From the NCBI GenBank assembly GCA_903901875.1, contig CAIUSO010000127.1:1-64000 (forward strand): DNA of 64,000 nucleotides. Reading direction: 5' to 3'. The position numbers and the translations under genes were made by a program. Origin of the DNA: an uncultured Geobacteraceae bacterium. GTDB taxonomy: Bacteria > Desulfobacterota > Desulfuromonadia > Geobacterales > Pseudopelobacteraceae. Below, piece by piece: positions 7,379 through 19,879 of this stretch (positions are counted from its first letter, which is position 1; each line of letters starts with the position of its first letter). The notes beneath the pieces were generated by a model that saw only the letters and a list, made by a program, of their open reading frames with translations, made no database searches and was not told where the DNA came from.

Positions 7379-9850
7379 TTAGTGGGCGAAGAGCACTTCC
7401 AGCTTTTCAATCCGGAGGTTATCCCCTCCGATAGCTTCATCACCCGATATGGCCCGGGCAAACTCCACCGGCTTGCCCCGTTTTGCCACCAGCTCAATGG
7501 TATGGCCTGCGGCTGAGAGGGAGACGATTTCCTGCCTCAAATCAACGGAGCGGGTCTCCCCTTTTTTGGTCCGATTGACGACATAGGTGTCATGTGCCAA
7601 AAATTGCACACATTTCTCAGCCAACAGTTCAGTGTCATAATTTTCCATGGTAATGCGATACCGTGTTGCCTCAATCAAGGTTGAGATGGAGGGTGCTTTC
7701 ATATCCACTTCAGCGGACTCCAGAATCCGCAGCCCTTGGGGAAGCACCCCATTGAGCCGCTCCTTGACTTCAGTGGCTGCAATGCCGGAGGCAACAAACA
7801 TATCCATATATTCCGCCTGTGACTCGACCCCCACCGAGGTGGCGGTGCCGAATGAAAAACGGGGATGGGGGTGAAAACCGAGCGAAAAGAGAATCGGCAC
7901 CCTGCCACGGCTGACGGCCCGGGTAAAGACGGTAATCAGCTCAAGATGGCTCAGGTAGCGCATAACGCCGGTTTTGGCGAAACGGAGCCGCATCCGGGCC
8001 GGAACCGGCTCTTGCATCCGAGTGTTGACCGGTGGGGGAAGTGGTGCCTGAACGGAGACCCGGTTGGTTACTTCCTGGAAATCACACACGCCGCAGGCAC
8101 TGCAACTGCCGTCGCGACAATCTTTCGTGCCCGCCTCTTCATGGGAACGGAGCCGCTCCGCCAACAGGTGCTCACGGGTGACACCGCAGTCAAGGTGATC
8201 CCAGGGGAGTACTTCATCCAGTTCCCGTCGGCGCAGATACCATTCCGGTGTTACGCCACATTCGGAGAAGGCCTGGAGCCAGAGCTTCAGGGAAAAGTGT
8301 TCGCGCCAGCCGTCAAAACGGCAGCCAAGCTCAACGGCCCGTATCAGTACCGGTGCGAGCCGCCGGTCGCCCCGGGCAAAAACCCCCTCCATGAACGACA
8401 GCGGCGCGTCCTGCCACTTGAATTTGAGCTTCTTTTTTTTCAGATCGCAATGGAGCTGATACTGAAGCTCGGTGGTTTGTTCCGTGGAGATTTGCGGTTC
8501 CCATTGAAACGGGGTATGGGCCTTGGGAACAAAGGTACTGACGGCTACATTCACGTCGCCCGACACTCCGCTCCCCTTGGCCTGATCCTTGACCTTGCGG
8601 GCCAGGGTGGCAATCTGGGCCACGTCGTCGTTGGTTTCGCCCGGCAGACCGATCATAAAGTAGAGTTTAATGAGTCTCCACCCGGCCTGATAGATTGCGG
8701 CGGCACCGGAAATGAGATTTTCTTCGGTGATTCCCTTGTTGATAACCCGCCGCATCCTCTCGCTCCCGGCCTCGGGGGCCAGGGTGAAGCCGGTTTTGCG
8801 AACTTTCTTTATTTCCTCGATCAGCTCACCGGACAGGCTGCCGACCCGCAGTGATGGCAGCGACACGGCCACCCGGTCTTCGGCATACCGGGACATCAGC
8901 TCGGTCACGAGGGGGGTTATGCAGGAATAATCACCGGTTGAGAGGGAGAGCAGCGATATTTCATCGTAACCGGTCGCCGTGAGGGATTGTTCCACCAGCG
9001 ACAGTATGGTTGCAGGAGAGCGTTCCCGTAATGGGCGGTACACATAGCCGGCCTGACAGAATCGGCAGCCACGGGTACAGCCACGGGCAATTTCCACCGC
9101 AACCCGGTCATGGATCGTCTTCATGAAGGGGACCACGGGGGAATCGGGATACGGGGCCGAATCCAGATCGGAGAGAAAGCGCCTCCGCACCGTGCTACGG
9201 GCCGGATCACGGGGAACAATCGCCGATATCGTGCCGTCAGGAGCGTATTCCGGCTCAAAGAAGGAGGGGATATAGACCCCTTCTATCAGGGAAAGTTTCT
9301 GCAGCAGCTCACTCCGGCTACTCCCCCGCTGCTTTGCCTCCCGGACTGCCAGGGCGATTTCAAGCACAGCTTCTTCACCATCCCCCAGCAGGACGGCATC
9401 AAAAAAGGGGGCCAACGGCTCAGGATTATAGGCACAGGGACCACCGGCAATGATCAGGGGAGATTTCTCGTCCCGATCGGCTGCCAGCAGTGGAATGCCC
9501 CCCAGCCGCAGCATGGTGAGAATGTTGGTATAGGAAAGTTCGTACTGGAGGGTGAAGCCGACGATATCGCACGCTGCCAAAGGGGTCGCCGTTTCCAGGG
9601 TGGCTAACGGCAGCGAGGCGGCGCACAGCTCCGCTTCCATGTCGGGCCAGGGAGCAAAAACCCGCTCCGCTGCAATGCCGTCAACGGCATTGAGGATGTG
9701 ATACAGAATGCGCAGGCCAAGGTGACTCATCCCCACTTCGTACACATCGGGAAAGGCCAACGCAAAGCGCAGATCAGCGCTTTGCTTGCGGATGGAGCCC
9801 ATTTCGCCCCCCATGTAGCGGGCAGGTTTTTCGACAGAGAGAAGATTCAT
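7379..9850 (-). CDS. TIGR03960-family B12-binding radical SAM protein fused to a C-terminal TIGR03936/DUF2344-like domain
   Basis: 'VEIARGCTRGCRFCQAGYVYRPLRERS' radical SAM CxxxCxxC; C-terminal 'RLRFAKTGVMRYLSHLELITVFTRAVSRG'. Confidence 0.92.
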   Translation of the reverse strand: MNLLSVEKPARYMGGEMGSIRKQSADLRFALAFPDVYEVGMSHLGLRILYHILNAVDGIAAERVFAPWPDMEAELCAASLPLATLETATPLAACDIVGFTLQYELSYTNILTMLRLGGIPLLAADRDEKSPLIIAGGPCAYNPEPLAPFFDAVLLGDGEEAVLEIALAVREAKQRGSSRSELLQKLSLIEGVYIPSFFEPEYAPDGTISAIVPRDPARSTVRRRFLSDLDSAPYPDSPVVPFMKTIHDRVAVEIARGCTRGCRFCQAGYVYRPLRERSPATILSLVEQSLTATGYDEISLLSLSTGDYSCITPLVTELMSRYAEDRVAVSLPSLRVGSLSGELIEEIKKVRKTGFTLAPEAGSERMRRVINKGITEENLISGAAAIYQAGWRLIKLYFMIGLPGETNDDVAQIATLARKVKDQAKGSGVSGDVNVAVSTFVPKAHTPFQWEPQISTEQTTELQYQLHCDLKKKKLKFKWQDAPLSFMEGVFARGDRRLAPVLIRAVELGCRFDGWREHFSLKLWLQAFSECGVTPEWYLRRRELDEVLPWDHLDCGVTREHLLAERLRSHEEAGTKDCRDGSCSACGVCDFQEVTNRVSVQAPLPPPVNTRMQEPVPARMRLRFAKTGVMRYLSHLELITVFTRAVSRGRVPILFSLGFHPHPRFSFGTATSVGVESQAEYMDMFVASGIAATEVKERLNGVLPQGLRILESAEVDMKAPSISTLIEATRYRITMENYDTELLAEKCVQFLAHDTYVVNRTKKGETRSVDLRQEIVSLSAAGHTIELVAKRGKPVEFARAISGDEAIGGDNLRIEKLEVLFAH

Positions 9851-10047
9851 TAATTATTTTCAGTTCTTGTATAGGATTCAGACGGTCGTGTACAATAGCA
9901 AAATGGCGCACTCTCTGCAAGGGAAATAGCCGTTTTTACCTCTATTTTCCCCTGAAGCGGCCTTCTGCTTGCACTTTGCCATCCAGATGCTTATCATGCA
10001 GCCTGAATAGCCGTTCACGCCGGTAGCTGTTTCAGAAAGGGCACCAG

Positions 10048-10905
10048 ATGAATCTGCTCAAAACCACTGCACTGATGACACTTCTTACCCTGCTGCTGAT
10101 GCTGGTGGGGGGAGCAATTGGCGGCCAGGGAGGGATGATTGTCGCCTTTTTACTGGCAGGAGTCATGAACTTTGTCTCCTACTGGTTTTCTGACCGGATC
10201 GTACTGAGTATGTATGGAGCACAGCCCCTTGGCGAACGTGACAATCCACGCTTCTACCATCTGGTGAGGAATCTTGCTATTCGGGCGGGGCTGCCAATGC
10301 CTCAGCTGTATCTCATTGAGGATGACAGCCCGAACGCCTTTGCAACCGGGCGTAATCCCCAACATTCCGCCGTTGCGGCAACCACCGGTATCCTCCGATT
10401 ACTGACCGATGAAGAGCTCGCCGGAGTGATGGCCCATGAACTGGGCCATGTCAAAAACCGGGATATTCTGATTTCAACCATCGCAGCCACCTTTGCCGGG
10501 GCGATTACCTACCTGGCCCACATGGCCCAGTGGGGTGCCTTTTTCGGCGGAGGTCGCAGTGATGATGACGAGGGAGGGGGTGGAATTATCGGAATGCTGT
10601 TGATGGCCGTCCTTGCCCCGCTGGCCGCACTGCTGATACAGATGGCCATCTCCCGCTCACGTGAATTTGGAGCCGACTCGGCCGGAGCAGAGATCTGCGG
10701 AAACCCGCTCTCCCTGGCTCACGCCCTGCAAAAGCTGGAGAGAGTGAGTCAGCAGATTCCATTGAATGCCAATGCCGCTACCGCACATATGTTCATTGTC
10801 AACCCACTGACCGGAAGCACCATGATGTCCCTTTTCTCCACCCACCCCCCCATACCGGAGCGGGTGAGACGCCTGGAACAGCTCACGAGGAACCATGATT
10901 ATTAG
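10048..10905 (+). CDS. htpX: Zinc metalloprotease HtpX
   Basis: '[31 protein letters not shown]' HExxH; '[15 protein letters not shown]'. Confidence 0.95.
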   Translation: MNLLKTTALMTLLTLLLMLVGGAIGGQGGMIVAFLLAGVMNFVSYWFSDRIVLSMYGAQPLGERDNPRFYHLVRNLAIRAGLPMPQLYLIEDDSPNAFATGRNPQHSAVAATTGILRLLTDEELAGVMAHELGHVKNRDILISTIAATFAGAITYLAHMAQWGAFFGGGRSDDDEGGGGIIGMLLMAVLAPLAALLIQMAISRSREFGADSAGAEICGNPLSLAHALQKLERVSQQIPLNANAATAHMFIVNPLTGSTMMSLFSTHPPIPERVRRLEQLTRNHDY

Positions 10906-12271
10906 ACGCGTCCCCACCAGGGGCACCCACTCGGCCAATCCCCGACAGGCAGCTTTCGACACCCTGCTCCGCATCAAAAAAGAGGGGGGCTACGCCGACC
11001 GATTGATCGATAATGAGCTTTCTGGCGGTGCCCTTACCGGACCTGACCGGGGACTCTACGCCGAACTCGTGTTCGGCGTGCTACGTCGTCAAGGCACTCT
11101 TGACCATATCCTGCGGCAGCTTCTGGAAAAACCGATCATCGAACTGGACCCCCAGGCCCTGGTTATTCTCCGCCTTGGTCTCTACCAGATCACTTCACTG
11201 GACCGGATTCCCGAATCGGCGGCCGTTAACGAGGCGGTTAATCTTGCCAAAGTGAATACTCCTGGCACCAGTGGCCTGGTAAATGCCGTACTCCGCAATT
11301 ATCTGCGCCAACGTGACACCATGACGTTTCCCGACATGGCAACCTCCCCGGTGGCTGCCATCGCTGCCCTTCACTCCCAGCCGGAATGGATAGCTGAACA
11401 GTGGATCGATCAGCTCGGCATCGCCGAAGCAGCATCTCTGGCAGAAGCATCTTCCCAACCGCCGCCGCTTACCCTGCGGGTTAATACGCTCCGCACCGGC
11501 CGACAGGACCTTCTGGACGAATTCGAACATCACGGCATTACTGCCGCCCCCTGCCGCTTTTCAGCCGATGGTATCGCCGTCACCGGCCGCCACCTCATTA
11601 CCACACTGCCCGGCTTTGCCACCGGGCTCTTTGTGGTGCAGGATGAGGCATCCCAACTGGCAGGAACGCTGTTGGGAGCCGAACCGGGGGAGCGGATCTG
11701 GGATGCCTGCAGTGCCCCTGGCGGAAAAACCTGCCACCTTGCCCAGCAGATGGATGACCGGGGTGAGTTGATCGCAACGGACATCTCCCGGTCAAAGCTG
11801 ACCCTCGTTCAGGACAGCGCACGACGGCTCGGCATCACTACGGTGACCACGGCGGTGGCAGACCTGCATCAGCCGGATACGTTCCCGGAAGGTACCTTTG
11901 ACCGGATTCTGCTGGATGCACCCTGCTCCGGCCTCGGCGTCATCCGCCGTAATCCGGAGGCAAAATGGCGGCTTTTTTCCGGTGACGTCACCCGTCTGGC
12001 TGCGGTCCAGAAGATTCTACTTAAAAATGCCACCGCCAAATTAAACCGGGGAGGGACACTGCTCTACTCCACCTGTTCCACCTCCGAGGCTGAAAACGAG
12101 CTGGTGGTGGAGGACTTTCTCCTGCATAATCCGGCCTTCGTGCTGGAAGATCTCCGGGAGCTATTCCCCACTCTGGGAGAACTGATCGCCTTTTACGGCA
12201 TGTTCCGGGCCTGGCCACACCGGCATGGCATGGACGGTTTTTTTGCCGCACGAATTAAAAAAATAGCCTAA
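10895..12271 (+). CDS. rsmB: 16S rRNA (cytosine-C5)-methyltransferase RsmB
   Basis: NusB-like N-terminus plus '[15 protein letters not shown]', '[20 protein letters not shown]', '[14 protein letters not shown]'. Confidence 0.93.
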   Translation: MIIRRVPTRGTHSANPRQAAFDTLLRIKKEGGYADRLIDNELSGGALTGPDRGLYAELVFGVLRRQGTLDHILRQLLEKPIIELDPQALVILRLGLYQITSLDRIPESAAVNEAVNLAKVNTPGTSGLVNAVLRNYLRQRDTMTFPDMATSPVAAIAALHSQPEWIAEQWIDQLGIAEAASLAEASSQPPPLTLRVNTLRTGRQDLLDEFEHHGITAAPCRFSADGIAVTGRHLITTLPGFATGLFVVQDEASQLAGTLLGAEPGERIWDACSAPGGKTCHLAQQMDDRGELIATDISRSKLTLVQDSARRLGITTVTTAVADLHQPDTFPEGTFDRILLDAPCSGLGVIRRNPEAKWRLFSGDVTRLAAVQKILLKNATAKLNRGGTLLYSTCSTSEAENELVVEDFLLHNPAFVLEDLRELFPTLGELIAFYGMFRAWPHRHGMDGFFAARIKKIA

Positions 12272-12288
12272 TTTCAAAGGAGTTCTCA

Positions 12289-12954
12289 ATGAAACGAATC
12301 GCACCTTCGATCCTCTCCGCAGACTTCTCCCGCCTCGGCGAAGAGATCAGAGCCGTCGAGGCGGCCGGCGCCGATTACATCCATATCGACGTGATGGATG
12401 GACACTTTGTCCCGAATATCACCATCGGCCCATTGATTGTGGAAGCGGCACGCAAAGTGACCACCCTGCCCCTTGATGTGCATCTGATGATCGAGCATCC
12501 CGACCGGTATATCCCCGATTTCGCCACCGCCGGTGCCGATATTATCGTGGTCCATGCCGAAGCAACCAACCACCTCCATCGCACGGTACAGCTGATCAAG
12601 TCATTGGGCAAACGTGCCGGAGTCTCCCTGAACCCGGCAACCCCCCTGAATGCCCTGGACCATATCATCGAAGATCTTGATCTCATACTGCTCATGACCG
12701 TTAACCCCGGTTTTGGCGGACAGAGTTTCATTGAGTCCTGTCTGCCGAAGATCCGCACCTTGCGTGCCATGCTCGACACCTGCGGCTCAGAGGCTGAACT
12801 CGAAGTTGATGGGGGGGTCAAGTCATCGAATATCGCGCGTATTTCCCACGCCGGTGCCGATGTGTTTGTCGCCGGAAGTGCCGTCTTCGGCGCGGCGGAT
12901 TATACGGCAACCATCACGGAAATGAAACGTCTGGCCCAGGAAACCCTGCTCTGA
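12289..12954 (+). CDS. rpe: Ribulose-phosphate 3-epimerase
   Basis: '[17 protein letters not shown]', '[17 protein letters not shown]', '[14 protein letters not shown]'. Confidence 0.96.
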   Translation: MKRIAPSILSADFSRLGEEIRAVEAAGADYIHIDVMDGHFVPNITIGPLIVEAARKVTTLPLDVHLMIEHPDRYIPDFATAGADIIVVHAEATNHLHRTVQLIKSLGKRAGVSLNPATPLNALDHIIEDLDLILLMTVNPGFGGQSFIESCLPKIRTLRAMLDTCGSEAELEVDGGVKSSNIARISHAGADVFVAGSAVFGAADYTATITEMKRLAQETLL

Positions 12955-13095
12955 CACATAAAATATCTGTTCACATGCAAATTACGTACGATAACCTGCA
13001 GATGCCCACGGTTCAGCCAGGCACCTGTCGGACTCCTGGAATAATTTTTTTTTATTAATTGAATTTTCAGGCCAGTTGGGCTAAAGTTTAAAACT

Positions 13096-14085
13096 ATGTC
13101 ATCAAGCGCACTTATCATAGATGATTCCGTGACCGTCCGGGAACAGATCATTAGAACTTTAGAATCGTTCAACCTTTTTTCGCGCTACTATGAAGCGGAA
13201 GACGGTCTTGAAGGATTTAAAAAACTGCTGTCATCTCCGGTAGATATCATTTTGTGTGACCTTGAGATGCCCCGTATTGACGGGTTCAAGTTTCTCAATA
13301 TGCTCAAGTCCCGTCCCGACCTCCAGGACGTTCCGGTCATCATTTTAACCGGGATGATTGACCGTGAGCGAAAAATCAAAGGGCTTGAACTGGGGGCCAG
13401 CGACTACATCACCAAGCCGTTCGACCATGAAGAGCTGGTGGCCCGGGTCAAGATTCATCTCAAGATCAAGAAATTGCAGGATGAACTGAAACGTTCCAAT
13501 GAGCTGCTTCTTGAACTCTCAAATACCGACCACCTGACCGGCCTCTTTAACCGGCGTTACATGATGGATGCGCTGGAAAAAGAAGTGCAGCGCAGTGCCA
13601 GGCGGGGGGGCAATCTGTCGTTGATTATTCTTGATATCGATCACTTCAAACTGGTTAACGATAATTTTGGCCATCTTCAGGGGGATGTGGTGCTGCAAAA
13701 GGTTGCCCTCCAGTTGCAGGGGGAATTACGTAACTATGACTGTGCGGCCCGTTATGGCGGAGAAGAGTTCGTGGCAATTCTGCCCGACTCCACTTTGCAG
13801 GAGGCACTGTTTGTGGCGGAACGTATCCGTCTCGCCATAGCAGGAACCCGCTTCAGCGGAACTCTGGCGGAGGTTCTCCTTACGGCAAGCCTTGGTGTAG
13901 CCAGCTTTTCTCCCGATCTCACCGTGGGGGTTGACGGTTTTATCAAACGGGCCGATGATGCTCTTTACCGGGCAAAGGCCAATGGGAGAAACCGCGTCGA
14001 TTTTTTCGACCCCGAATCCGCCACGGATGTGACCGACACGTTACGTGGTGGGACCACTGCCACTACCGTCATTCCATCCACGTGA
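13096..14085 (+). CDS. Response regulator diguanylate cyclase (REC-GGDEF)
   Basis: REC 'LCDLEMPRIDG'; 'ARYGGEEFVAILP'. Confidence 0.93.
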   Translation: MSSSALIIDDSVTVREQIIRTLESFNLFSRYYEAEDGLEGFKKLLSSPVDIILCDLEMPRIDGFKFLNMLKSRPDLQDVPVIILTGMIDRERKIKGLELGASDYITKPFDHEELVARVKIHLKIKKLQDELKRSNELLLELSNTDHLTGLFNRRYMMDALEKEVQRSARRGGNLSLIILDIDHFKLVNDNFGHLQGDVVLQKVALQLQGELRNYDCAARYGGEEFVAILPDSTLQEALFVAERIRLAIAGTRFSGTLAEVLLTASLGVASFSPDLTVGVDGFIKRADDALYRAKANGRNRVDFFDPESATDVTDTLRGGTTATTVIPST

Positions 14086-14099
14086 AACGATAGAAACAG

Positions 14100-15548
14100 A
14101 TGAATTTCCTTATTACATTCCTTGCACTCTGCATCGCCCTGCTCTCGGGAACCTCCGTCGTTGCCGCAGCACCCTTCGGTAAAATCGAGACACTCCCCCT
14201 CTCGGAACGATGGTTCGGCATCTACCTGAACGGAGAACGTGTCGGTTTTTACCGCCAGCATATTGAGAAACATGAGGATGGCTACCGCATTGAGGGAAAC
14301 GGCAGCGTCCGCATGAAAGTGATGAATTTTTCCAAGGAAGCGTCAATGCGCGAGATCTACGTGGTCTCGAAGGGGTTGGCTCTCAAAACATTTGACGTGG
14401 AGCAAACGGTCAACGGCGCGGCATCCCACGTAAGCGGCAGAACCAGTGGCACGACCCTCCACCTCAAAAATGAGGCCAACGGCAAAACAAACGATAAAAC
14501 ACTCAAATATAAGGGTGAAGTATACCCAGGGCCGATGCTCAACTATTTCCCCCTGTTCCGGTCTCTTAACCCAGGTTCCCTCTATAAAATCCAGATGTTC
14601 GATCCGGAAGAACTCAAAATAAAGGACATCCAGATTACCGTGCTGGGTGAGTCTAAAACGTCGGAAGGAAAAAACGCCCTCAAGCTCCGTAACAACCTCT
14701 ATCCTTTTGTCACCAATGACATCTGGATAGACGAAGGAGGAAACACGCTTGAAGAGTCCGTTCGGGAAGGTTTGGTGATTACCCGCGCAGAGCGGCCGGA
14801 GGCTCTGGGCCATTTCATCAGTAACTGGGCGCTTGCCAAAAAAGACCTGATTTTTGACTTCAGCCTGGTACGCATTACGCCACCGATTAAGAATATCCAG
14901 AAACTGGCCGGGTTGTCGATCGAAGTCAGCAACTGGAATGATGCGGTTCCGCTGTTTCAGGAGGGGGGCCAGCGGGCCACGAAAGTTGGTGACGGACGGG
15001 TGCTCTTCAAAACGGGAACCCTGGCCCCGCCATCGCCGGTTTTATTGGAAGGATCAGTTTCAGAGGGTTTCTTGAAGCCGGCTGACAAGATTGAATCCGA
15101 CGCACCGGAAATCATCGCCACGGCACAGATGCTGACGGAAAAAATACCCCGCGACGTGGACCGGGCAAAGGCCCTGGCTGCCTGGACCGCAGAGTGGCTA
15201 AACGATACCATTGCCGATGGGGGGAGTGCCGTTGAAAGCTTCAAATTAAAAAGTGGAAACTGCCAGACCCACGCCCGCCTCTATACCGCGCTGGCCCGGG
15301 CAGCAGGCATTCCAACCCGCTTTGTTTCTGGTTTGGTCTATCTTGAGGGGAAAGGCTTTCTCTACCACAGCTGGGCGGAAAGTTATCTGGGAAACCGGTG
15401 GGTTTCAGTGGATCCCACCTACAATCAGCTTCCCGCTGACCCTACCCACCTGAAATTACTGGAAGGTCACCTTCCAGAGGATGTGGCACCGGTCATTGCC
15501 ATCATTGGCAGAATTAAAATGATGGTGCTGGATACGGCGTATCAGTAG
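14100..15548 (+). CDS. Transglutaminase-like domain protein, exported
   Basis: N-terminal signal; 'LKSGNCQTHARLYTALARAAGIPTRFVSGLVY...HSWAESYLGNRWVSVDPTYNQ' Cys/His/Asp triad. Confidence 0.85.
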   Translation: MNFLITFLALCIALLSGTSVVAAAPFGKIETLPLSERWFGIYLNGERVGFYRQHIEKHEDGYRIEGNGSVRMKVMNFSKEASMREIYVVSKGLALKTFDVEQTVNGAASHVSGRTSGTTLHLKNEANGKTNDKTLKYKGEVYPGPMLNYFPLFRSLNPGSLYKIQMFDPEELKIKDIQITVLGESKTSEGKNALKLRNNLYPFVTNDIWIDEGGNTLEESVREGLVITRAERPEALGHFISNWALAKKDLIFDFSLVRITPPIKNIQKLAGLSIEVSNWNDAVPLFQEGGQRATKVGDGRVLFKTGTLAPPSPVLLEGSVSEGFLKPADKIESDAPEIIATAQMLTEKIPRDVDRAKALAAWTAEWLNDTIADGGSAVESFKLKSGNCQTHARLYTALARAAGIPTRFVSGLVYLEGKGFLYHSWAESYLGNRWVSVDPTYNQLPADPTHLKLLEGHLPEDVAPVIAIIGRIKMMVLDTAYQ

Positions 15549-15700
15549 GCGGTTACCGGATAATCGGTACGAAGTTGACAAGAAGAGGTAAATATCTCCT
15601 TGACCGTTTTGAAAAGTACTGTAGAATCTCTTGAGATTTTTTTTATAGACATTCAATTATTTCATACTCACTATATTTCTGTTATCGAAGGGAGAAAGCA

Positions 15701-16204
15701 ATGTCAATGAGAGCTGAAACACTTGCGGCAATCAATATGACTGAAGCTGAGATGGTCAAAAGCCTCATCAAAGACGTTCAGGATGTTTTTATCAATATGG
15801 TCGGTGTGGAAGATCTGATGCACCTGCCGATTCAGGTTGATATTACGACACATTTCAAAGAGTGCCTTACCGCCATGGTCGGCCTGGCCGGAACTTACAA
15901 CGGCCTGGTAAGTGTCCATGTCCCCTGGCCACTGGCCCTCTCCTTTACCTCCCTGATGCTTGGCATGGAAGTGACGGAGATCGACGACGATGTCAATGAC
16001 GCCATGGGAGAGATTGCCAACATGGTTGCCGGCTCTTTCAAACAGCATCTCTCAAAAGGGGGCTCGGATATCCAACTTTCAACCCCTTCTGTGGTCAATG
16101 GTGCCGACTACATGGTCTCTTCCGGCAATGACCTTGAAAACGTCACCCTCAAATTTGCCACCGATGACGAGTGGTTCATGGTAGCACTTTCTATTGAAGA
16201 TTAA
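15701..16204 (+). CDS. CheX-like chemotaxis phosphatase family protein
   Basis: 'DDDVNDAMGEIANMVAGSFKQHLS' CheC/CheX-type motif. Confidence 0.75.
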   Translation: MSMRAETLAAINMTEAEMVKSLIKDVQDVFINMVGVEDLMHLPIQVDITTHFKECLTAMVGLAGTYNGLVSVHVPWPLALSFTSLMLGMEVTEIDDDVNDAMGEIANMVAGSFKQHLSKGGSDIQLSTPSVVNGADYMVSSGNDLENVTLKFATDDEWFMVALSIED

Positions 16205-16240
16205 GCGTGCTTACTCCGGTTATCTTTTTGGAGAAATTAT

Positions 16241-16936
16241 TTGCAACTGCCACTATTTCCCATCCTGGTCGTTTCGTACTCCGAAGAGTCACGGTCTGCT
16301 TTAGCTGGTTCTCTCCAGAACCATGGAGTTCAGGTAGGCAGCTGTACTTCCTTTTGCGAAGCTGAGGACCTCGCCCTTACCGGGTTATACAGCGGTCTGC
16401 TCATCGACCTCCCGTCCATAATCAAATCAAAAGGGGAAGAAAAAATCGTGGCCTACTCCCTGGCCAACTTTTTTCCAACTCTGCGGGTACGAACCATGGG
16501 AACTATGCTGATTCCCATGACGATGCCGGGAAATGCCAAACAGGACCGGAGCCTGGACGATTTCCTGACCGTCACCTGTCCGGCGTTTACCCCACGGAAA
16601 CTGCGGGCCTTCCGGCGTCACCCCCTCTGCCTTTCAACCATCGTCACCTGTAATGGTAATGAACACCGGGGGTTCACCGGTGACATTTCCTGGGGCGGGG
16701 CATTTATTATTGATGTCTTTTCCGAACGATTTGAAGGAGAGAGTGATATTTCCATTTCGTTTGCCGATTGCGGATTTACTCTTGATGCATCCATTCGGTG
16801 GATAAAGCCGTGGGGGGGAAGAACGGCACCCGGAATCGGCGTTAGCTTCACCGATCTTACCCCTGCAGTGATCCTGCCGTTAACCGCCATCCTCAAAACC
16901 AGCAGGCAGTTTGACCGGGACCGGCTGGCAACCTGA
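16241..16936 (+). CDS. PilZ-domain protein with degenerate receiver-like N-terminus
   Basis: 'RRHPLCLSTIVTCNGNEHRGFTGDISWGGAFI...PGIGVSF'; paralogous to the C-terminus of 58239..59321. Confidence 0.7.
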   Translation: MQLPLFPILVVSYSEESRSALAGSLQNHGVQVGSCTSFCEAEDLALTGLYSGLLIDLPSIIKSKGEEKIVAYSLANFFPTLRVRTMGTMLIPMTMPGNAKQDRSLDDFLTVTCPAFTPRKLRAFRRHPLCLSTIVTCNGNEHRGFTGDISWGGAFIIDVFSERFEGESDISISFADCGFTLDASIRWIKPWGGRTAPGIGVSFTDLTPAVILPLTAILKTSRQFDRDRLAT

Positions 16937-18238
16937 CGCAACGGCGTCACAATATCGCTGTTGATAATCGGCAACCTGCTCCCGAAGTGCCTTCTTCATC
17001 CCCCGTTTCCAGGGACCGACCGCCACCAATCGCAGATTTTCCGGCGCAAAAAGTTCCCGCGCCGTCCGCTGGACATCGGCGGCAGTTATGCGGCGTGAAT
17101 CCTCCTGATCCTCTTCAATGCTTCTCACCACCCCCATCAGCTCGCCCCAGCCATAGCGCCCCCCCATTTCACAGGCAGAGTCACGGCTGAACTCCAGGTC
17201 AAAGACGTAGGAATTCCCGATGCGGGATAGCTCGGCTTCGGGAACCGGAGTGGTTACCATGCGCAGCAACTCTTCAAAGGTTGCCTCAACCGCAGCTATC
17301 AGCGTTGCGGGAGCAGTAGAGAGATCAAAGGCAAGACAGCCGGTTTCATCATAGGCACCGATGGAACCGTCTACGGAATAAATTATTCCCAGCTCTTCCC
17401 GCAGGCGAAGGTGGAGTCGGGAACTTCCCCCTCCCGCAAGAATGCGTCGCAGGAAGCGAAGTGCCATAAAACGGTGATCATCCCGGGCAAAGCCAAGAAA
17501 CGCCATCTGAAGGTTCATCTGGCTGTCGGAGTCCTGTACGCAGCGGATCTGTGGTGCCTGGTGGCGCACCGTTACCGGAATGGGCTGCAGCACTTTCCGT
17601 GACGGCCATTGGCCAAAACACGCCTCTGCCGAGGCGAAAACAGCATCACTGCCAATGGGACCCGATACCACCAGCACCCCGTTGCCCGGGATATAGTAGT
17701 TGTTCAAGTGCCCTTCCAGATCTTCCCGTCCGATGGCGGCAATACTCTCAAGGGTTCCGATGGTGGGCATCCCCAGGGGATGGCGGGGCCAGAGCATCCG
17801 GCTCACGATGGTGTCAGCATTAACTTCATCTTCCTGCTCATTCAGATCCTCACGAGCTTCTTCCGCAATAATGCGTCGCTCGATCTCAATGCCGGTCAAT
17901 AACGGGCGCATCAACATGGAGGCAAATATTTCCAGGGCAGTTCTGACATTGTCAGGATGCACCCGTGAGTAATAATAGGTGGACTCCGCATCGGTCGCTG
18001 CATTGGGCGCACCACCGATTACCTCAAAGGCCGATTCAATGGCAAGGGATGACGGGTACTCTGCCGTCCCCCGGAACAGCATATGCTCCAGAAAATGGGA
18101 CAACCCCTCCCGTCCCGGTGGATCGTTCCGACCGCCTACCTTGAGGTAGATTGCCAGTTCGACCGAATGCAGGTGAGGCATTTCAACGCAGACAACACGC
18201 AGGCCGTTGGCCAACGTCTGGAGGTTGGTTTGAATCAT
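16880..18238 (-). CDS. M16 family zinc peptidase
   Basis: 'GLSHFLEHMLFRGTAEYPSS' HxxEH; 'FASMLMRPLLTGIEIERRIIAEEARED'. Confidence 0.93.
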   Translation of the reverse strand: MIQTNLQTLANGLRVVCVEMPHLHSVELAIYLKVGGRNDPPGREGLSHFLEHMLFRGTAEYPSSLAIESAFEVIGGAPNAATDAESTYYYSRVHPDNVRTALEIFASMLMRPLLTGIEIERRIIAEEAREDLNEQEDEVNADTIVSRMLWPRHPLGMPTIGTLESIAAIGREDLEGHLNNYYIPGNGVLVVSGPIGSDAVFASAEACFGQWPSRKVLQPIPVTVRHQAPQIRCVQDSDSQMNLQMAFLGFARDDHRFMALRFLRRILAGGGSSRLHLRLREELGIIYSVDGSIGAYDETGCLAFDLSTAPATLIAAVEATFEELLRMVTTPVPEAELSRIGNSYVFDLEFSRDSACEMGGRYGWGELMGVVRSIEEDQEDSRRITAADVQRTARELFAPENLRLVAVGPWKRGMKKALREQVADYQQRYCDAVASGCQPVPVKLPAGFEDGG

Positions 18239-18649
18239 GTCAGTGTACCCCGTATGTCTGCTATTCGCCGCCGATACTCATCGGGCGTCAGAAAACATTC
18301 TTCATGGGGTTCGGACCAGATGGGACGGGGCCAGAGCGCATCCGATGAAAAGCGGGGTACAATATGCCAATGTATATGGGGAACCATATTTCCCAACAGC
18401 TCATAATTAATCTTGGTCGGAGCAAAAACCGTCTGGAGTGCCTGGGCCACCAGGCTCACCTCTTCCATCAAACCGCTCCGTACCTCGGGGACAAGGTGGA
18501 ATAACTCGGTGACATGCTGCTTGGTGAACAGCAGGGTGTAACCGGGAAAAAACTGGTCACGGTTCAGCACTACACAGGAATGGGTCAGTTCGATGATACG
18601 AAGATCCGTATCATCTTCCCAGCGATGGCACATCGGGCAATCGGTCATG

Positions 18650-18657
<8 letters not shown>
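18235..18657 (-). CDS. HIT family protein
   Basis: 'INYELLGNMVPHIHWHIVPR' HxHxH-type motif. Confidence 0.9.
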
Positions 18658-19876
<1,219 letters not shown>

Positions 19877-19879
19877 CGC

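Noticed and set aside
7865-8854. 329-aa plus ORF opposite the radical SAM gene
   Set aside because: Shadow ORF without recognisable domain
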